Program-made: the position numbers and the translations under genes
Assembly: GCA_900314295.1 (NCBI GenBank)
Contig: OMUU01000185.1
Coordinates: 1-49,239, forward strand
Reading direction: 5' to 3'
Source: an uncultured Lachnospiraceae bacterium
Lineage (GTDB): Bacteria > Bacillota > Clostridia > Lachnospirales > Lachnospiraceae
DNA: 49,239 nucleotides
The notes under the pieces: model-generated
The model's database searches: none
Told to the model about the DNA's origin: nothing
What the model saw: only the letters and a program-made list of their open reading frames with translations
Shown: positions 34,600 to 42,787 of the stretch, one piece after another
Numbering within the stretch: position 1 is the first letter of the stretch
How the letters are laid out: the number at the start of each line of letters is the position of its first letter

Positions 34600-34968
34600 T
34601 TATAAACGATTGCCATGCCCGCCGCCGTGTCCGCCTCCGGAGGGCACGGAGCTGTTCGGGTTTGTCCAATCGGTTCCAAGGGCGTCGGCGACAGCCTCCA
34701 GGATGCTGTTACTGGAGAAGGTAGCACCGCTAACGGTGGAAACCTGGATACTCTGTGCGGACAGGATTTCTTCAATCATGGTAGTTTCCGCACAGAGTTC
34801 TTAGCCTTGTTAAAGAATTCATCATCATCGGTATAAGAGATAACCGTAATGTCTGTGATGTTTCCTCCGGAAACGGTCACTTCTACGGTTGTTGTACCGC
34901 GGTAGCCCTGTCCGCTTCCGGTGTAGGTACCGTCAGCATATTTTCCCTGGGAGGAAGAAAAGCCGGGC
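34600..34968 (-). pseudogene. FMN-binding domain gene, frameshifted and 5'-truncated
   Basis: Read on the minus strand, the upstream piece encodes SSSQGKYADGTYTGSG, GYRGTTTVEVTVSGGNI and TVISYTDDDEFFNKAKNSV, then hits a stop at 34776. A second frame continues from about 34790: TTMIEEILSAQSIQ and VSTVSGATFSSNSILEAVADAL, to a His/Gly-rich end and TAA at 34600-34602. SGATFSS is the flavin-attachment motif of the FMN-binding (NqrC/RnfG-like) domain. One frameshift lies near 34785-34800, and an in-frame TAG just before the serine run cuts off the N-terminus, where intron-like sequence begins. In life it would have been an exported flavin carrier. Confidence 0.75.
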
Positions 34969-35091
34969 TATCCGTCCATGCTCTCCCAGTATTTGAAAGT
35001 AGCTGAAAACTTATGAACCGCCGTGTATCGAACGGTACGCATGATGGTGTGAGAGGACGAAAGTCTCCACTGGAGACTTTCTCCTACTCGA
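34951..35091 (+). mobile_element. 3' end of a group II intron (probable IIC-like): RT tail, domains V and VI
   Basis: Bases 35017-35048 fold as a domain V-like hairpin (ACCGCC...GAAC...GATGGT), followed by GTGTGAGAGGACG. The domain VI-like hairpin is GAAAGTCTCC-ACT-GGAGACTTTC (35059-35081), and the end CTCCTACTCGAT resembles the branch-point side and 3' end of bacterial group II introns. Just upstream the plus strand encodes a short tail (GYPSMLSQYLKVAENL, stop at 35014-35016) that could be the last residues of the intron reverse transcriptase. The rest of the intron is absent. The assignment rests on recalled consensus, not a covariance search. Confidence 0.55.
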
Positions 35092-35186
35092 TTACGCGAA
35101 CAGTGAGCCGCAGCCGAATGCGAACGATTCGTGTACGGCGAGTGTCGCGATAGCGAGATAAAACTCGCACAGCGTGTTTTATCTCG
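35092..35186 (-). repeat. Dispersed 95-bp palindromic repeat, copy 3 (complete, inverted)
   Basis: This is the reverse complement of the 5326-5420 copy with five or six base differences. Hairpin 1 arms are unchanged, and a change in the middle stem of hairpin 2 gives a G-U pair rather than breaking it. It begins at the base after the probable group II intron end. Confidence 0.93.
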
Positions 35187-35273
35187 TTTATGTATATATG
35201 TCTACATATCCATATATATATATATATATGAAAGTACCTTTATTTATACCCAATATTCACACTTATACACCCT
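35187..35273. other. AT-rich low-complexity spacer
   Basis: It contains a TA dinucleotide run at about 35212-35229 and no gene. It separates the repeat from the 3' end of the minus-strand exonuclease gene. Confidence 0.6.
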
Positions 35274-36485
35274 TCATTTCCCGGCCATATAATCCAACAG
35301 TTCCAGGAGATACTGATCCATCAGACGGTTCTCCCCTTTGGCCGCTTCCCTTGCGTTATCTTTCATTTTTTTATTTGTTTTTTCTCTTGTCTCTTCCTTT
35401 CGCTCTCCTTCTTTTTCCTGCAGCCGTTCCAGATCCTCCCAGCGGAAAAACGCCGGTTTTTTCTTATATTCTCTGTAAAAGGCAGGCACAATCTGCTCTG
35501 AAAACTGTGGAAGGAACGTCCCTGTCGCTTTCTGATAGCAGGTAGATGCCTTTGCCTTCTCGCGATGATCCGGGTCCACATAAATCGCTACATCCTTGTG
35601 AATTGCCCGATCCTCCTCCGGCAGATAGAAATAATTCTTATAATCCGGAAAAAAATGCTTCATCTCCGTCTTCCAGGTGCGCACCAGCATCACGCCCTCC
35701 GTCGGATCGTCTCCCCCTCCCATTTCCAGCACAATTCCATCCTTTTCGGACCGCACCGGAACCGGGAACGAATGATCCGCCCGCATCCGAAACCGCATCC
35801 TTCCGTCTTCAAAATCATTTTGCTCTGAGACCCCGGCCGCACAGAAGCCTCCCTCAAAAAAGCATGGATAGGAGAGGATGGGAAGAATTTCCGCCATGCC
35901 GATTACATCGTCATGATTGTGCAGAAACAGAAGATTCAGCAGATCTTTCTCTCTCGTCTGCAGAAAACGCTGGTACACCGGAATCAGCTCGCCGCCGCCG
36001 TATCTGTCTTCTCTTTGAATCCCGAGAAAATCCTCGACGGACTTTTGCTTCAGCGAAGCCAGTCCCAATACCTTCTGAAGCGGCCGGATTTTCCGATAGA
36101 TGTCAGTGCTTTCCATTTCCTCAAACGGATCCGGAAGCCCGTAGAACTCACACTTGTGACGAAGATACGGCAGATCAAACATATCGCCATTGTAGTGAAG
36201 CAGAATTGAGCCGAAACCGGAGCCGGGAGCAGAAGCGAGAGCGGAGACAACAAAATTTCCGAACGCATGAAGCATCTCTTTTTCCTCGGAGGGCTTGTCC
36301 AGAAACCACTGCGTCATTCTCCATTCTCCCTCCCGGAAGAAAAGAACACCGATCAGATATACATGGGATGTCCTCCAGGAAAGACCCGTTGTCTCAATGT
36401 CAAAAAGTACCGTGTTTTGGTCCGGGAAGTACTCCCGGATGGATTGCATCCGAGTATGCTTTACCGTTTCCTCCCGCTTTATCAT
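35274..36485 (-). CDS. RNase H-like 3'-5' exonuclease domain protein (YprB type)
   Basis: This 403-residue soluble protein has a DEDD exonuclease fold: FDIETTGLS (Asp-Glu of motif I, about residues 28-36), LHYNGDMFDLPYL (motif II) and LHNHDDVIGM (motif III). Such proteins resemble B. subtilis YprB; the substrate is not known. The C-terminal third is lysine/glutamate-rich. The ATG chosen (codon 18 of the longest frame) has AGGGG 8 nt upstream and sits just outside a long palindrome at 36521-36594; the longer frame would start inside the palindrome. It is the only plus-sized minus-strand gene besides tmcAL. Confidence 0.85.
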   Translation of the reverse strand: MIKREETVKHTRMQSIREYFPDQNTVLFDIETTGLSWRTSHVYLIGVLFFREGEWRMTQWFLDKPSEEKEMLHAFGNFVVSALASAPGSGFGSILLHYNGDMFDLPYLRHKCEFYGLPDPFEEMESTDIYRKIRPLQKVLGLASLKQKSVEDFLGIQREDRYGGGELIPVYQRFLQTREKDLLNLLFLHNHDDVIGMAEILPILSYPCFFEGGFCAAGVSEQNDFEDGRMRFRMRADHSFPVPVRSEKDGIVLEMGGGDDPTEGVMLVRTWKTEMKHFFPDYKNYFYLPEEDRAIHKDVAIYVDPDHREKAKASTCYQKATGTFLPQFSEQIVPAFYREYKKKPAFFRWEDLERLQEKEGERKEETREKTNKKMKDNAREAAKGENRLMDQYLLELLDYMAGK

Positions 36486-36520
36486 CTGCCGTTCCCCTGC
36501 CTTTCCAAATGATTTACTAC

Positions 36521-36594
36521 AAGCCTTCGCAAACACAGACAGGCTCTTACGCGCGCTTCGCGTGCGACGATCCTGTCTGTGTTTGCGAAGAGCT
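36521..36594. repeat. Long perfect palindrome (19-bp arms) between yprB-like and ruvA genes
   Basis: The left arm (36525-36543, CTTCGCAAACACAGACAGG) is the exact complement of 36572-36590. The 28-nt loop contains a second stem, ACGCG/CGCGT. Outside, AAGC/GCTT extends the pairing past one mismatch. It looks like a MITE-like or REP-like insertion, or a strong transcription barrier in the leader of the exonuclease gene. Confidence 0.85.
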
Positions 36595-36812
36595 TATACA
36601 GTTGCATTATAGCTGGGGAGGGGGGATCCGGCAAGCGGGCGGGTGCTCGTGCAACAGTTTACAACCTTGTGTCTTTCGTGTTAAGATGAATGAAATATGG
36701 GGTATTCTGTTCTTCACATAGATATATTCTATATATGATCTGCTGAATCGTCACATATTGTTACATATTATTATAGAAGGAAAGGGAAATCCGCATTTTG
36801 CGGATCGCAGGC
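36595..36812 (+). promoter_or_regulatory. ruvA upstream region: candidate promoter and translation-start hairpin
   Basis: TTTACA (36658-36663) and TAAGAT (36682-36687) with an 18-nt spacer are a fair promoter. A separate inverted repeat GTTGCA/TGCAAC spans 36601-36655. The strong SD AAGGAAAGGG (36777-36786) lies 26 nt before the ruvA ATG, but ATCCGC-ATTTT-GCGGAT (36789-36805) can fold between them and bring the two to about 9 nt. No LexA box was recognised. Confidence 0.55.
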
Positions 36813-37436
36813 ATGATAGGATTTGTAAAGGGCACGATTGATGAGGTCGGGCCGGATTTTGTTGTAATTGATAATCAGGGGATCGGCTGGATCGTTTATG
36901 TTCCCGCGAATCTCCTTGACAACGGCATTCGAACCGGCGATGAGGTGAAGCTGTACACACACATGGCAGTCCGCGAAGACGCTATGACGCTCTATGGCTT
37001 TTTCAGCCGGGATGATCTGGATGTTTTCCGGCTTCTGCTGAACGTGAGCGGCATCGGTCCCAAGGCTGCGCTCGGTATTCTGTCCGCCTTGACCGCGGAC
37101 AGCCTTCGCTTTGCGGTTCTGGCTGACGATGCCACGGCTATCTCAAAGGCGCCCGGCATCGGAAAGAAAACCGCCCAGAAGCTGATCCTGGAGCTAAAAG
37201 ACAAGTTTCAGCTCGACGACGCCTTTGAAAAGAAGCTGGCGCACGGAGATCTCTCCGGTACCGCTTCGTCTGAGGGCCCCGAAGGAGCCGGCACGGCTGT
37301 TGATGATGCGGTACAGGCACTTGTCGCTCTGGGCTATTCCGGTACGGAGGCTCTGCAGGCCGTTCGAAAGGTGGAGAACACAGACGGCATGGATTCAGAG
37401 GCAATTCTAAAGGCCGCATTAAAGTTTATCTTCTAA
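36813..37436 (+). CDS. ruvA: Holliday junction helicase subunit RuvA
   Basis: This 207-residue protein binds four-way DNA junctions and directs RuvB. It has an N-terminal OB fold (MIGFVKGTIDEVG, VYVP), helix-hairpin-helix motifs (VSGIGPKAALGIL and APGIGKKTAQKLILELKDK) and a C-terminal RuvB-binding domain (VDDAVQALVALGYSGTEA). The canonical ATG at 36813 has no adjacent SD; an in-frame TTG at 36798 is closer to the SD but would add MRIAG. I favour the ATG, with the SD presented by the hairpin in between. ruvB follows after 93 nt. Confidence 0.93.
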   Translation: MIGFVKGTIDEVGPDFVVIDNQGIGWIVYVPANLLDNGIRTGDEVKLYTHMAVREDAMTLYGFFSRDDLDVFRLLLNVSGIGPKAALGILSALTADSLRFAVLADDATAISKAPGIGKKTAQKLILELKDKFQLDDAFEKKLAHGDLSGTASSEGPEGAGTAVDDAVQALVALGYSGTEALQAVRKVENTDGMDSEAILKAALKFIF

Positions 37437-37529
37437 AGCCTCGCACAGAACGCGAACTGCAATGCAGATACAAGTCCCATACACAAAGGGACAGAAACTT
37501 TTTTCGGGAGAATACATAACTTTTTATCT

Positions 37530-38531
37530 ATGGAAAAGAGAATCATACAGACAGAGGCCCGACAGGAGGATGAACCGGTAGAGAAAAGCCTTCGTCCCCA
37601 GAGCCTTGACGAATATATCGGCCAGGAGAAAGCCAAGAAAAATCTCCGGATCTATATTCAGGCGGCCCGGCAGAGAGGCGATGTCCTGGACCACGTCTTG
37701 TTCTACGGCCCGCCCGGGCTTGGAAAGACAACCCTGGCCGGCATTATCGCCAATGAAATGGGCACACACATGAAGGTCACCTCCGGTCCGGCCATCGAGA
37801 AACCAGGAGAAATGGCGGCCATATTGAACAACCTGCAGGAAGGCGATATCCTGTTTGTCGATGAAATTCATCGGCTGAACCGCCAGGTCGAAGAGGTTCT
37901 ATATCCGGCAATGGAAGATTTTGCCATCGACATTATGATTGGAAAGGGTTCTTCCGCGAGATCCATTCGTCTGGATCTTCCCAGGTTCACACTGGTCGGT
38001 GCCACCACAAGGGCAGGACTATTGACAGCTCCCCTTCGTGACCGCTTCGGCGTTATTCAGCATATGGAATTTTATACGGTAGACGAGCTCAGCGAAATCA
38101 TTCTGCACTCCGCGCGGATTCTGAACGTCGAAATTGACCCGGAGGGAGCACACGAGCTTGCGCGGCGTTCCCGGGGAACCCCGCGGATTGCGAACCGTCT
38201 GCTGAAGCGCGTCCGTGATTTCGCGATGGTGCAGTACGATGGCAGGATCAATGCAGAGGTTGCGAGCATGGCTCTGAATCTGCTGGAGGTTGACCGGTAC
38301 GGGCTCGACCGCACGGACCGCAAACTGCTTCTGACCATCATTGAAAAATTTCAGGGAGGACCGGTAGGGCTGGATACATTGTCTGCCGCGATCGGAGAAG
38401 ACTCCGGCACCATTGAGGACGTCTACGAGCCTTACCTGATTATGAACGGATTTTTAAACCGCACACATAATGGAAGGGTAGCGACAGAACTTGCCTACCA
38501 TCATCTCGGCATTGATCTGCCGGAAGAATAG
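37530..38531 (+). CDS. ruvB: Holliday junction helicase ATPase RuvB
   Basis: This 333-residue AAA+ motor drives branch migration with RuvA. Walker A is GPPGLGKTT at residues 60-68 and Walker B is DEIHRL near 112-117. Sensor and arginine-finger regions ([18 protein letters not shown]) and the C-terminal winged helix ([27 protein letters not shown]) are all present. No close ribosome binding site is visible (GGGAGA is about 18 nt away), which is odd for such a gene, yet conserved sequence begins within 20 residues of this ATG. ruvC is not in the window. Confidence 0.95.
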   Translation: MEKRIIQTEARQEDEPVEKSLRPQSLDEYIGQEKAKKNLRIYIQAARQRGDVLDHVLFYGPPGLGKTTLAGIIANEMGTHMKVTSGPAIEKPGEMAAILNNLQEGDILFVDEIHRLNRQVEEVLYPAMEDFAIDIMIGKGSSARSIRLDLPRFTLVGATTRAGLLTAPLRDRFGVIQHMEFYTVDELSEIILHSARILNVEIDPEGAHELARRSRGTPRIANRLLKRVRDFAMVQYDGRINAEVASMALNLLEVDRYGLDRTDRKLLLTIIEKFQGGPVGLDTLSAAIGEDSGTIEDVYEPYLIMNGFLNRTHNGRVATELAYHHLGIDLPEE

Positions 38532-38542
38532 GAGAAAAAGGA

Positions 38543-38920
38543 ATGGCTGAAAAACATTCAGTTAAAGTAATCATTGACGGAAAAGCAATTACATTATCCG
38601 GCTATGAGAGTGAAGAATACCTGCAGAGGGTTGCCTTCTATCTCAACAGCAAGATCGCCGAGCTCAGCTCCATGAACGGCTACGGCCGACTCACGCAGGA
38701 CACAAAGTCGATGCTCCTGGAGTTTAACATCGCGGATGATTATTTCAAGGCCAAATCACAGGTTGATGCTATGGAGCAGGACCTGGAGAATAAGGATCAG
38801 ACAGCCTATGATACAAAGCACGATCTGGTCGCCGCACAGATGGAGATCGAGAGACTGAAGAAGGAAAATGCAAGATTACGGGAAAGCAGAAGTCATGACA
38901 GCAGCAAGAAACAATCATAA
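38543..38920 (+). CDS. zapA: Cell division protein ZapA
   Basis: This 125-residue protein has the ZapA fold at the N-terminus (VKVIIDGKAITLSGYESEEYLQRVAFYLNSKI, about 7-38) and a coiled coil from about 80 to 115 (EIERLKKENARLRES). It bundles FtsZ filaments at the division site. It begins 11 nt after the ruvB stop with SD AGGAGAAAAAGG and overlaps the start of the U32 peptidase gene. Confidence 0.88.
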   Translation: MAEKHSVKVIIDGKAITLSGYESEEYLQRVAFYLNSKIAELSSMNGYGRLTQDTKSMLLEFNIADDYFKAKSQVDAMEQDLENKDQTAYDTKHDLVAAQMEIERLKKENARLRESRSHDSSKKQS

Positions 38921-41228
38921 GGAGGTCCTTCCCTTTCGCACAGAGCTTCTGGCACCGGCAGGCTCCATCGAAGCGCTGAAGGCCGCTTATATCGCAGGCG
39001 CAGACGCTGTCTATATCGGCGGCAGCCGGTTTGGAGCCAGGGCCTATGCCGACAATCCGGATGAGACAGAGCTCTGCGCCGCCATCGATCTCGCCCACCG
39101 GCTAGGACGCAAGCTTTATATGACGGTAAACACGCTGGTGAAGGATACGGAGGTGGAAAAGGATCTGGAAGCCTTTATGACGCCCTATGTGCGCGAGGGA
39201 CTGGACGGCGTGATCGTCCAGGATTTCGGCATTGTGGATCTGTTCCAGAACGTCTTTCCGGAGCTTCCCCTTCACGCCAGTACCCAGATGTCCGTGACCG
39301 GTGTCCACGGCGCCCGGTTTCTGAAGGAAATCGGTATGACTAGAATTGTTCCCGCGAGAGAACTTTCTCTCGATGAAATACGTACCATTCATACACATAC
39401 CGGCATGGAAATTGAGAGCTTTATTCACGGCGCCATGTGCTACAGCTACTCCGGGCAATGCCTGATGAGCAGCCTGATCGGCGGGCGCAGTGGAAACCGC
39501 GGGCGCTGTGCCGGCGTCTGCCGCCTGCCTTTCGACGTTTATGAAGACGGAAGGCTCTTGACCGGACCGAATACCCGGTATCCTCTGAATATGAAGGATA
39601 TGAATACTGTTGAAATTCTTCCGGATATGATCCGGGCGGGCATTTCCTCCTTCAAAATCGAAGGCCGTATGAAAAAGCCGGAATATACAGCCGGTGTCGT
39701 TTCCGTCTACCGCAAATACATAGATCTCTTTCTCACAGACCCGGATCATTACCGGGTAGATCCCGCCGATCTGAGGTTCCTGTGGAATCTCTTTAATCGC
39801 GACGGCTTTAACCAGGGCTGTTACTATGAGCGAAACGGCAGGGATATGATCGCCCTGAAAAACGAGAAAACAAATGATATCCGGCAGAAGGCAGCACATG
39901 ACCTCACGGAACAGCTTCGCACAGATCTGAGCACAAGAGAAGCCCGACAGAAGCTGCAAAGCCCGGTGAAAGGCTCTCTGACCCTTTCCGAGGCAGACGG
40001 CGCCACATTGACGCTGATCTGGTCCGACACGCAGATGCCCGAATGGGCCGCCGGAGGATTGTCGGATTCCATTCTTCTGAAGGTTCACCGAGACGGCATC
40101 CAAAAGGCCGCCAAGCGGCCGGTGTCCGAAGAACGTGTGCGTGCCCAGATGCAGAAAACCGGCACCAGTGATTATTATTTCGCCGCTCTTGACCTCACCA
40201 TGGAGGAAAACCTCTTCGTTCCGATGCAGCTCTTGAATGAACTCCGGAGAGAAGGATTTGAGGAGCTCTCCCGGAAAATTCGAGAGCGCTATCAGCAGCA
40301 GGTGCGCCCGCTGTCCGATTGCATGGAAACTGCTCCTATCAACAACAACAGCAGTAAGTCCGCAGATTTTCCGGAGACTACCGCGTCCGTCTGCACCCTT
40401 GAACAGCTGTCCGCCCTTCTGGATATCGACGGTCTTTCCGCGATCTGGCTGGATGCGGAATTGTTCCTCCCCGAAGGCGATGGTGCACATTCTCTCAGCG
40501 AAACCGTTCATAGAGTTCGCCTCGCCGGTAAGGCCGCATATCTGATGCTCCCGTACGTGATGCGGAAGAATAGTGAGGAGGCAATTACCAGCCTGATCCG
40601 GGAGTATGTCGGCCTGAAACCATGTGAGGGATCCGGAAAAAAGAACGTTCTGTCCATCCTCGCCCGAAATCTCGAGGAACTGGGTCTGCTCCGCGACATG
40701 GGACTTGCGCCTTACACGGTCCTGGATTCCGGCATCTATACGATGAATAGCCGCGCAGAGCACTTTTTTGCCCGAAAGGGCTATCCCCGGAACACAGCTT
40801 CTCTGGAACTCAATGCACAGGAATTCCGGCTGCGAGACAACAGCCGAAGCGAGCTCATCGTTTATGGCCGCGCACCGATGATGCTCTCCACACATTGTCT
40901 CAAAAAGACGATGGACCGCTGCAATCACGCCAATGCCCGACTGGTCCTCAGAGATCGCCGGAAGGCAGAGTTCCCGGCAGAGTGCCACTGTTTTTCCTGC
41001 TACAACATCATTTACAACAGTCTCCCCCTTTCTCTTCTCAGAGAGAATCTTGCAGACGCCCGAAAGAAAGCTTCGGATCTCGATCGTCTGCGCTTCCGAT
41101 CGTTCCGCCTTCAGTTTACCGATGAGAGCGGGGCGAATGCCAGAACGATTACAACGGCTTTTCTTCAGCACCGTGACCTTCCGGAGATGCAAACCACCCG
41201 TGGACATTTCCGACGCGGCGTAGAATAA
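38895..41228 (+). CDS. U32-family peptidase-like protein (RlhA/TrhP type)
   Basis: This 777-residue protein has an N-terminal U32 domain (ELLAPAGSIEALKAAYIAGADAVYIGG) and the U32 signature around residues 168-200 (IESFIHGAMCYSYSGQCLMSS). The following RGRCAGVCRLPF and KIEGRMKKPEYTA segments are also typical. Characterised members (RlhA, TrhP) hydroxylate rRNA or tRNA rather than cut proteins, using prephenate and iron; the exact target here is unknown. The C-terminal 350 residues contain further cysteines (ECHCFSCYN). Start choice is uncertain: an ATG 27 nt upstream is also possible; both overlap zapA. Confidence 0.88.
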   Translation: MTAARNNHKEVLPFRTELLAPAGSIEALKAAYIAGADAVYIGGSRFGARAYADNPDETELCAAIDLAHRLGRKLYMTVNTLVKDTEVEKDLEAFMTPYVREGLDGVIVQDFGIVDLFQNVFPELPLHASTQMSVTGVHGARFLKEIGMTRIVPARELSLDEIRTIHTHTGMEIESFIHGAMCYSYSGQCLMSSLIGGRSGNRGRCAGVCRLPFDVYEDGRLLTGPNTRYPLNMKDMNTVEILPDMIRAGISSFKIEGRMKKPEYTAGVVSVYRKYIDLFLTDPDHYRVDPADLRFLWNLFNRDGFNQGCYYERNGRDMIALKNEKTNDIRQKAAHDLTEQLRTDLSTREARQKLQSPVKGSLTLSEADGATLTLIWSDTQMPEWAAGGLSDSILLKVHRDGIQKAAKRPVSEERVRAQMQKTGTSDYYFAALDLTMEENLFVPMQLLNELRREGFEELSRKIRERYQQQVRPLSDCMETAPINNNSSKSADFPETTASVCTLEQLSALLDIDGLSAIWLDAELFLPEGDGAHSLSETVHRVRLAGKAAYLMLPYVMRKNSEEAITSLIREYVGLKPCEGSGKKNVLSILARNLEELGLLRDMGLAPYTVLDSGIYTMNSRAEHFFARKGYPRNTASLELNAQEFRLRDNSRSELIVYGRAPMMLSTHCLKKTMDRCNHANARLVLRDRRKAEFPAECHCFSCYNIIYNSLPLSLLRENLADARKKASDLDRLRFRSFRLQFTDESGANARTITTAFLQHRDLPEMQTTRGHFRRGVE

Positions 41229-41245
41229 GGAAAAGGTAACGCCTC

Positions 41246-42787
41246 ATGACAAAACTACTCGTACAGATATCAAAATATGTCCTTCTTCTGGTTATGATTT
41301 TTTTCACCACAGAGACCTTTATGGTCCTGCGAAGAAGATCCGAGGAGGCCAGAAGGCGGATCATGCGAAACCAGATCTGGCTGATGGTACTCTTTAACAC
41401 GGTCAGCTATGTCATCATGTATCTGCAGTCACAGGATCCGTATATGATACTGATGCTGCTGTGTGTCATCGGATATATACTGGTCGTACAGATACTGTAT
41501 CGGATTATTTACCGGAAGGCATCCCTGATTCTTCTGAATACCATGTGCATGATTCTTTCTGTCGGACTGGTCATTCAGTCCCGACTGGGAATGGACAATG
41601 CCCGCAAGCAATTCATCATCGCGGCGCTTGCCACCATGCTGTGCTTTATCATTCCGGTCTTTGTCCGGAAGGTGCGGTGGGTCTCCCGCCTGACCTGGCT
41701 CTATGGAATCCTCGGCATTCTGCTTCTGGGAGCCGTACTTGCCCTGGGCCGTGTCACAGGAGGAGCGAATCTGAACATCAGTATCGGCGGAATTTCCTTC
41801 CAGTTTTCCGAATTTGTAAAAATCAGCGTCGTGCTCTTTATGGCCGGTATGCTGCAAAACCGCACAGACTTTAAACAGGTAGTCATCACGACAATCGTGG
41901 TTGCCATGCATGTCGGAATCCTCGCGCTTTCCGCAGACCTGGGTGCCGCCCTTGTATACTTCGTCGCGTACATCGTGATGGTATATGTCGCGACCCGAAA
42001 TCCCGGCTATGTGGCTCTTGGGCTTGGCGGCATGGCAGGAGCCTGCGTCGTGGCCTATCGCCGCTTTGAACACGTCCGGGTTCGCGTACAGGTCTGGAAG
42101 GATCCGTTCTCCGACTACGAGGGGACCGGCTATCAGATCATCCAGGCGTTGTTCGGGGTGTGCGCCGGAGGCTGGTTCGGAACCGGTCTTTTTAACGGAC
42201 ATCCTGAAATGATTCCCATTGCGTATGAAGACTTTACCTTTGCGGCAATTTGTGAAGAATTCGGCATTCTCTTTGCCATCTGTCTCATCTTGCTCTGCAT
42301 GGGAATGTACCTGCTGATTGTCAATATCGCGCTGCGTCTGGACCGACCCTTTTATAAACTGGTAGCCATCGGCTTCGGGACGGAATACGCCTTTCAGGTA
42401 TTCCTCACGATCGGGGGCACCACCAAATTTATTCCGATGACAGGTATCACCCTTCCGCTGGTCAGCTACGGAGGAAGCTCCTTAATGTGTACCATTGCCA
42501 TGATTTCCATCATTCAGGGACTGTACATCATGAGAAAGGACGAGGACGAAGAACTTGAGGAAGAAAGACGAGAGAAAATACGAAGAGACCGGCAGCTTCA
42601 GAGACAGCCGAAGAGCAGAGATCAGGGATTCCGACCGCAGCAGTACCGGCCGGAACAGCCGTACCGACCGGAGCAGCCGTACCGACAGCAGGAGCCGAGT
42701 CACAGACAGATACAGCCGGACACCGGAGACCTCGAGCGGAAAATCGAAGAACAGACAAAAGAAGATCTCGCGCTCCGCAATCACTAG
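41246..42787 (+). CDS. FtsW/RodA/SpoVE-family SEDS glycosyltransferase
   Basis: This 513-residue membrane protein has about ten transmembrane helices and SEDS signatures (FQFSEFVKISVVLFMAGML, GGWFGTGLFNGHPEMIPIAYEDFTFAAICEEFG, GITLPLVSYGGSSLMCT). It polymerises lipid II into glycan strands with the class B PBP encoded next. The order with a PBP fits RodA/FtsW-type function in elongation or division; which one is not decided. The final 85 residues are a charged cytoplasmic tail with PYRPEQ repeats. The last 233 nt also encode, in another frame, the N-terminus of the PBP. Confidence 0.92.
   Translation: MTKLLVQISKYVLLLVMIFFTTETFMVLRRRSEEARRRIMRNQIWLMVLFNTVSYVIMYLQSQDPYMILMLLCVIGYILVVQILYRIIYRKASLILLNTMCMILSVGLVIQSRLGMDNARKQFIIAALATMLCFIIPVFVRKVRWVSRLTWLYGILGILLLGAVLALGRVTGGANLNISIGGISFQFSEFVKISVVLFMAGMLQNRTDFKQVVITTIVVAMHVGILALSADLGAALVYFVAYIVMVYVATRNPGYVALGLGGMAGACVVAYRRFEHVRVRVQVWKDPFSDYEGTGYQIIQALFGVCAGGWFGTGLFNGHPEMIPIAYEDFTFAAICEEFGILFAICLILLCMGMYLLIVNIALRLDRPFYKLVAIGFGTEYAFQVFLTIGGTTKFIPMTGITLPLVSYGGSSLMCTIAMISIIQGLYIMRKDEDEELEEERREKIRRDRQLQRQPKSRDQGFRPQQYRPEQPYRPEQPYRQQEPSHRQIQPDTGDLERKIEEQTKEDLALRNH

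Noticed and set aside
34981..35080. Minus-strand continuation of the FMN-binding gene (residues like FSATFKYWES)
   Set aside because: An in-frame TAG separates it from the FMN-binding part, and the plus strand of the same bases fits the end of a group II intron better.
35208..35230. TA-rich run as a replication or recombination site
   Set aside because: It is a simple dinucleotide run without DnaA boxes, dif-like pattern or repeats around it.
35174..35545. Plus-strand frame starting in the TA-rich spacer
   Set aside because: The start is in low-complexity DNA, the frame runs antisense into the exonuclease gene, and there is no similarity.
35546..36721. 391-codon plus-strand frame opposite the exonuclease gene
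   Set aside because: The translation is Pro/Ser/Arg-rich without family features, typical of antisense, and the minus-strand protein has all exonuclease motifs.
36798..36812. TTG as ruvA start
   Set aside because: It would add five residues before the canonical MIGF start; kept only as an alternative because the SD spacing is somewhat better.
39102..41207. 701-codon minus-strand frame opposite the U32 peptidase gene
   Set aside because: Long antisense frames are common under strong codon bias; the plus-strand frame has the U32 signature and the minus one has none.
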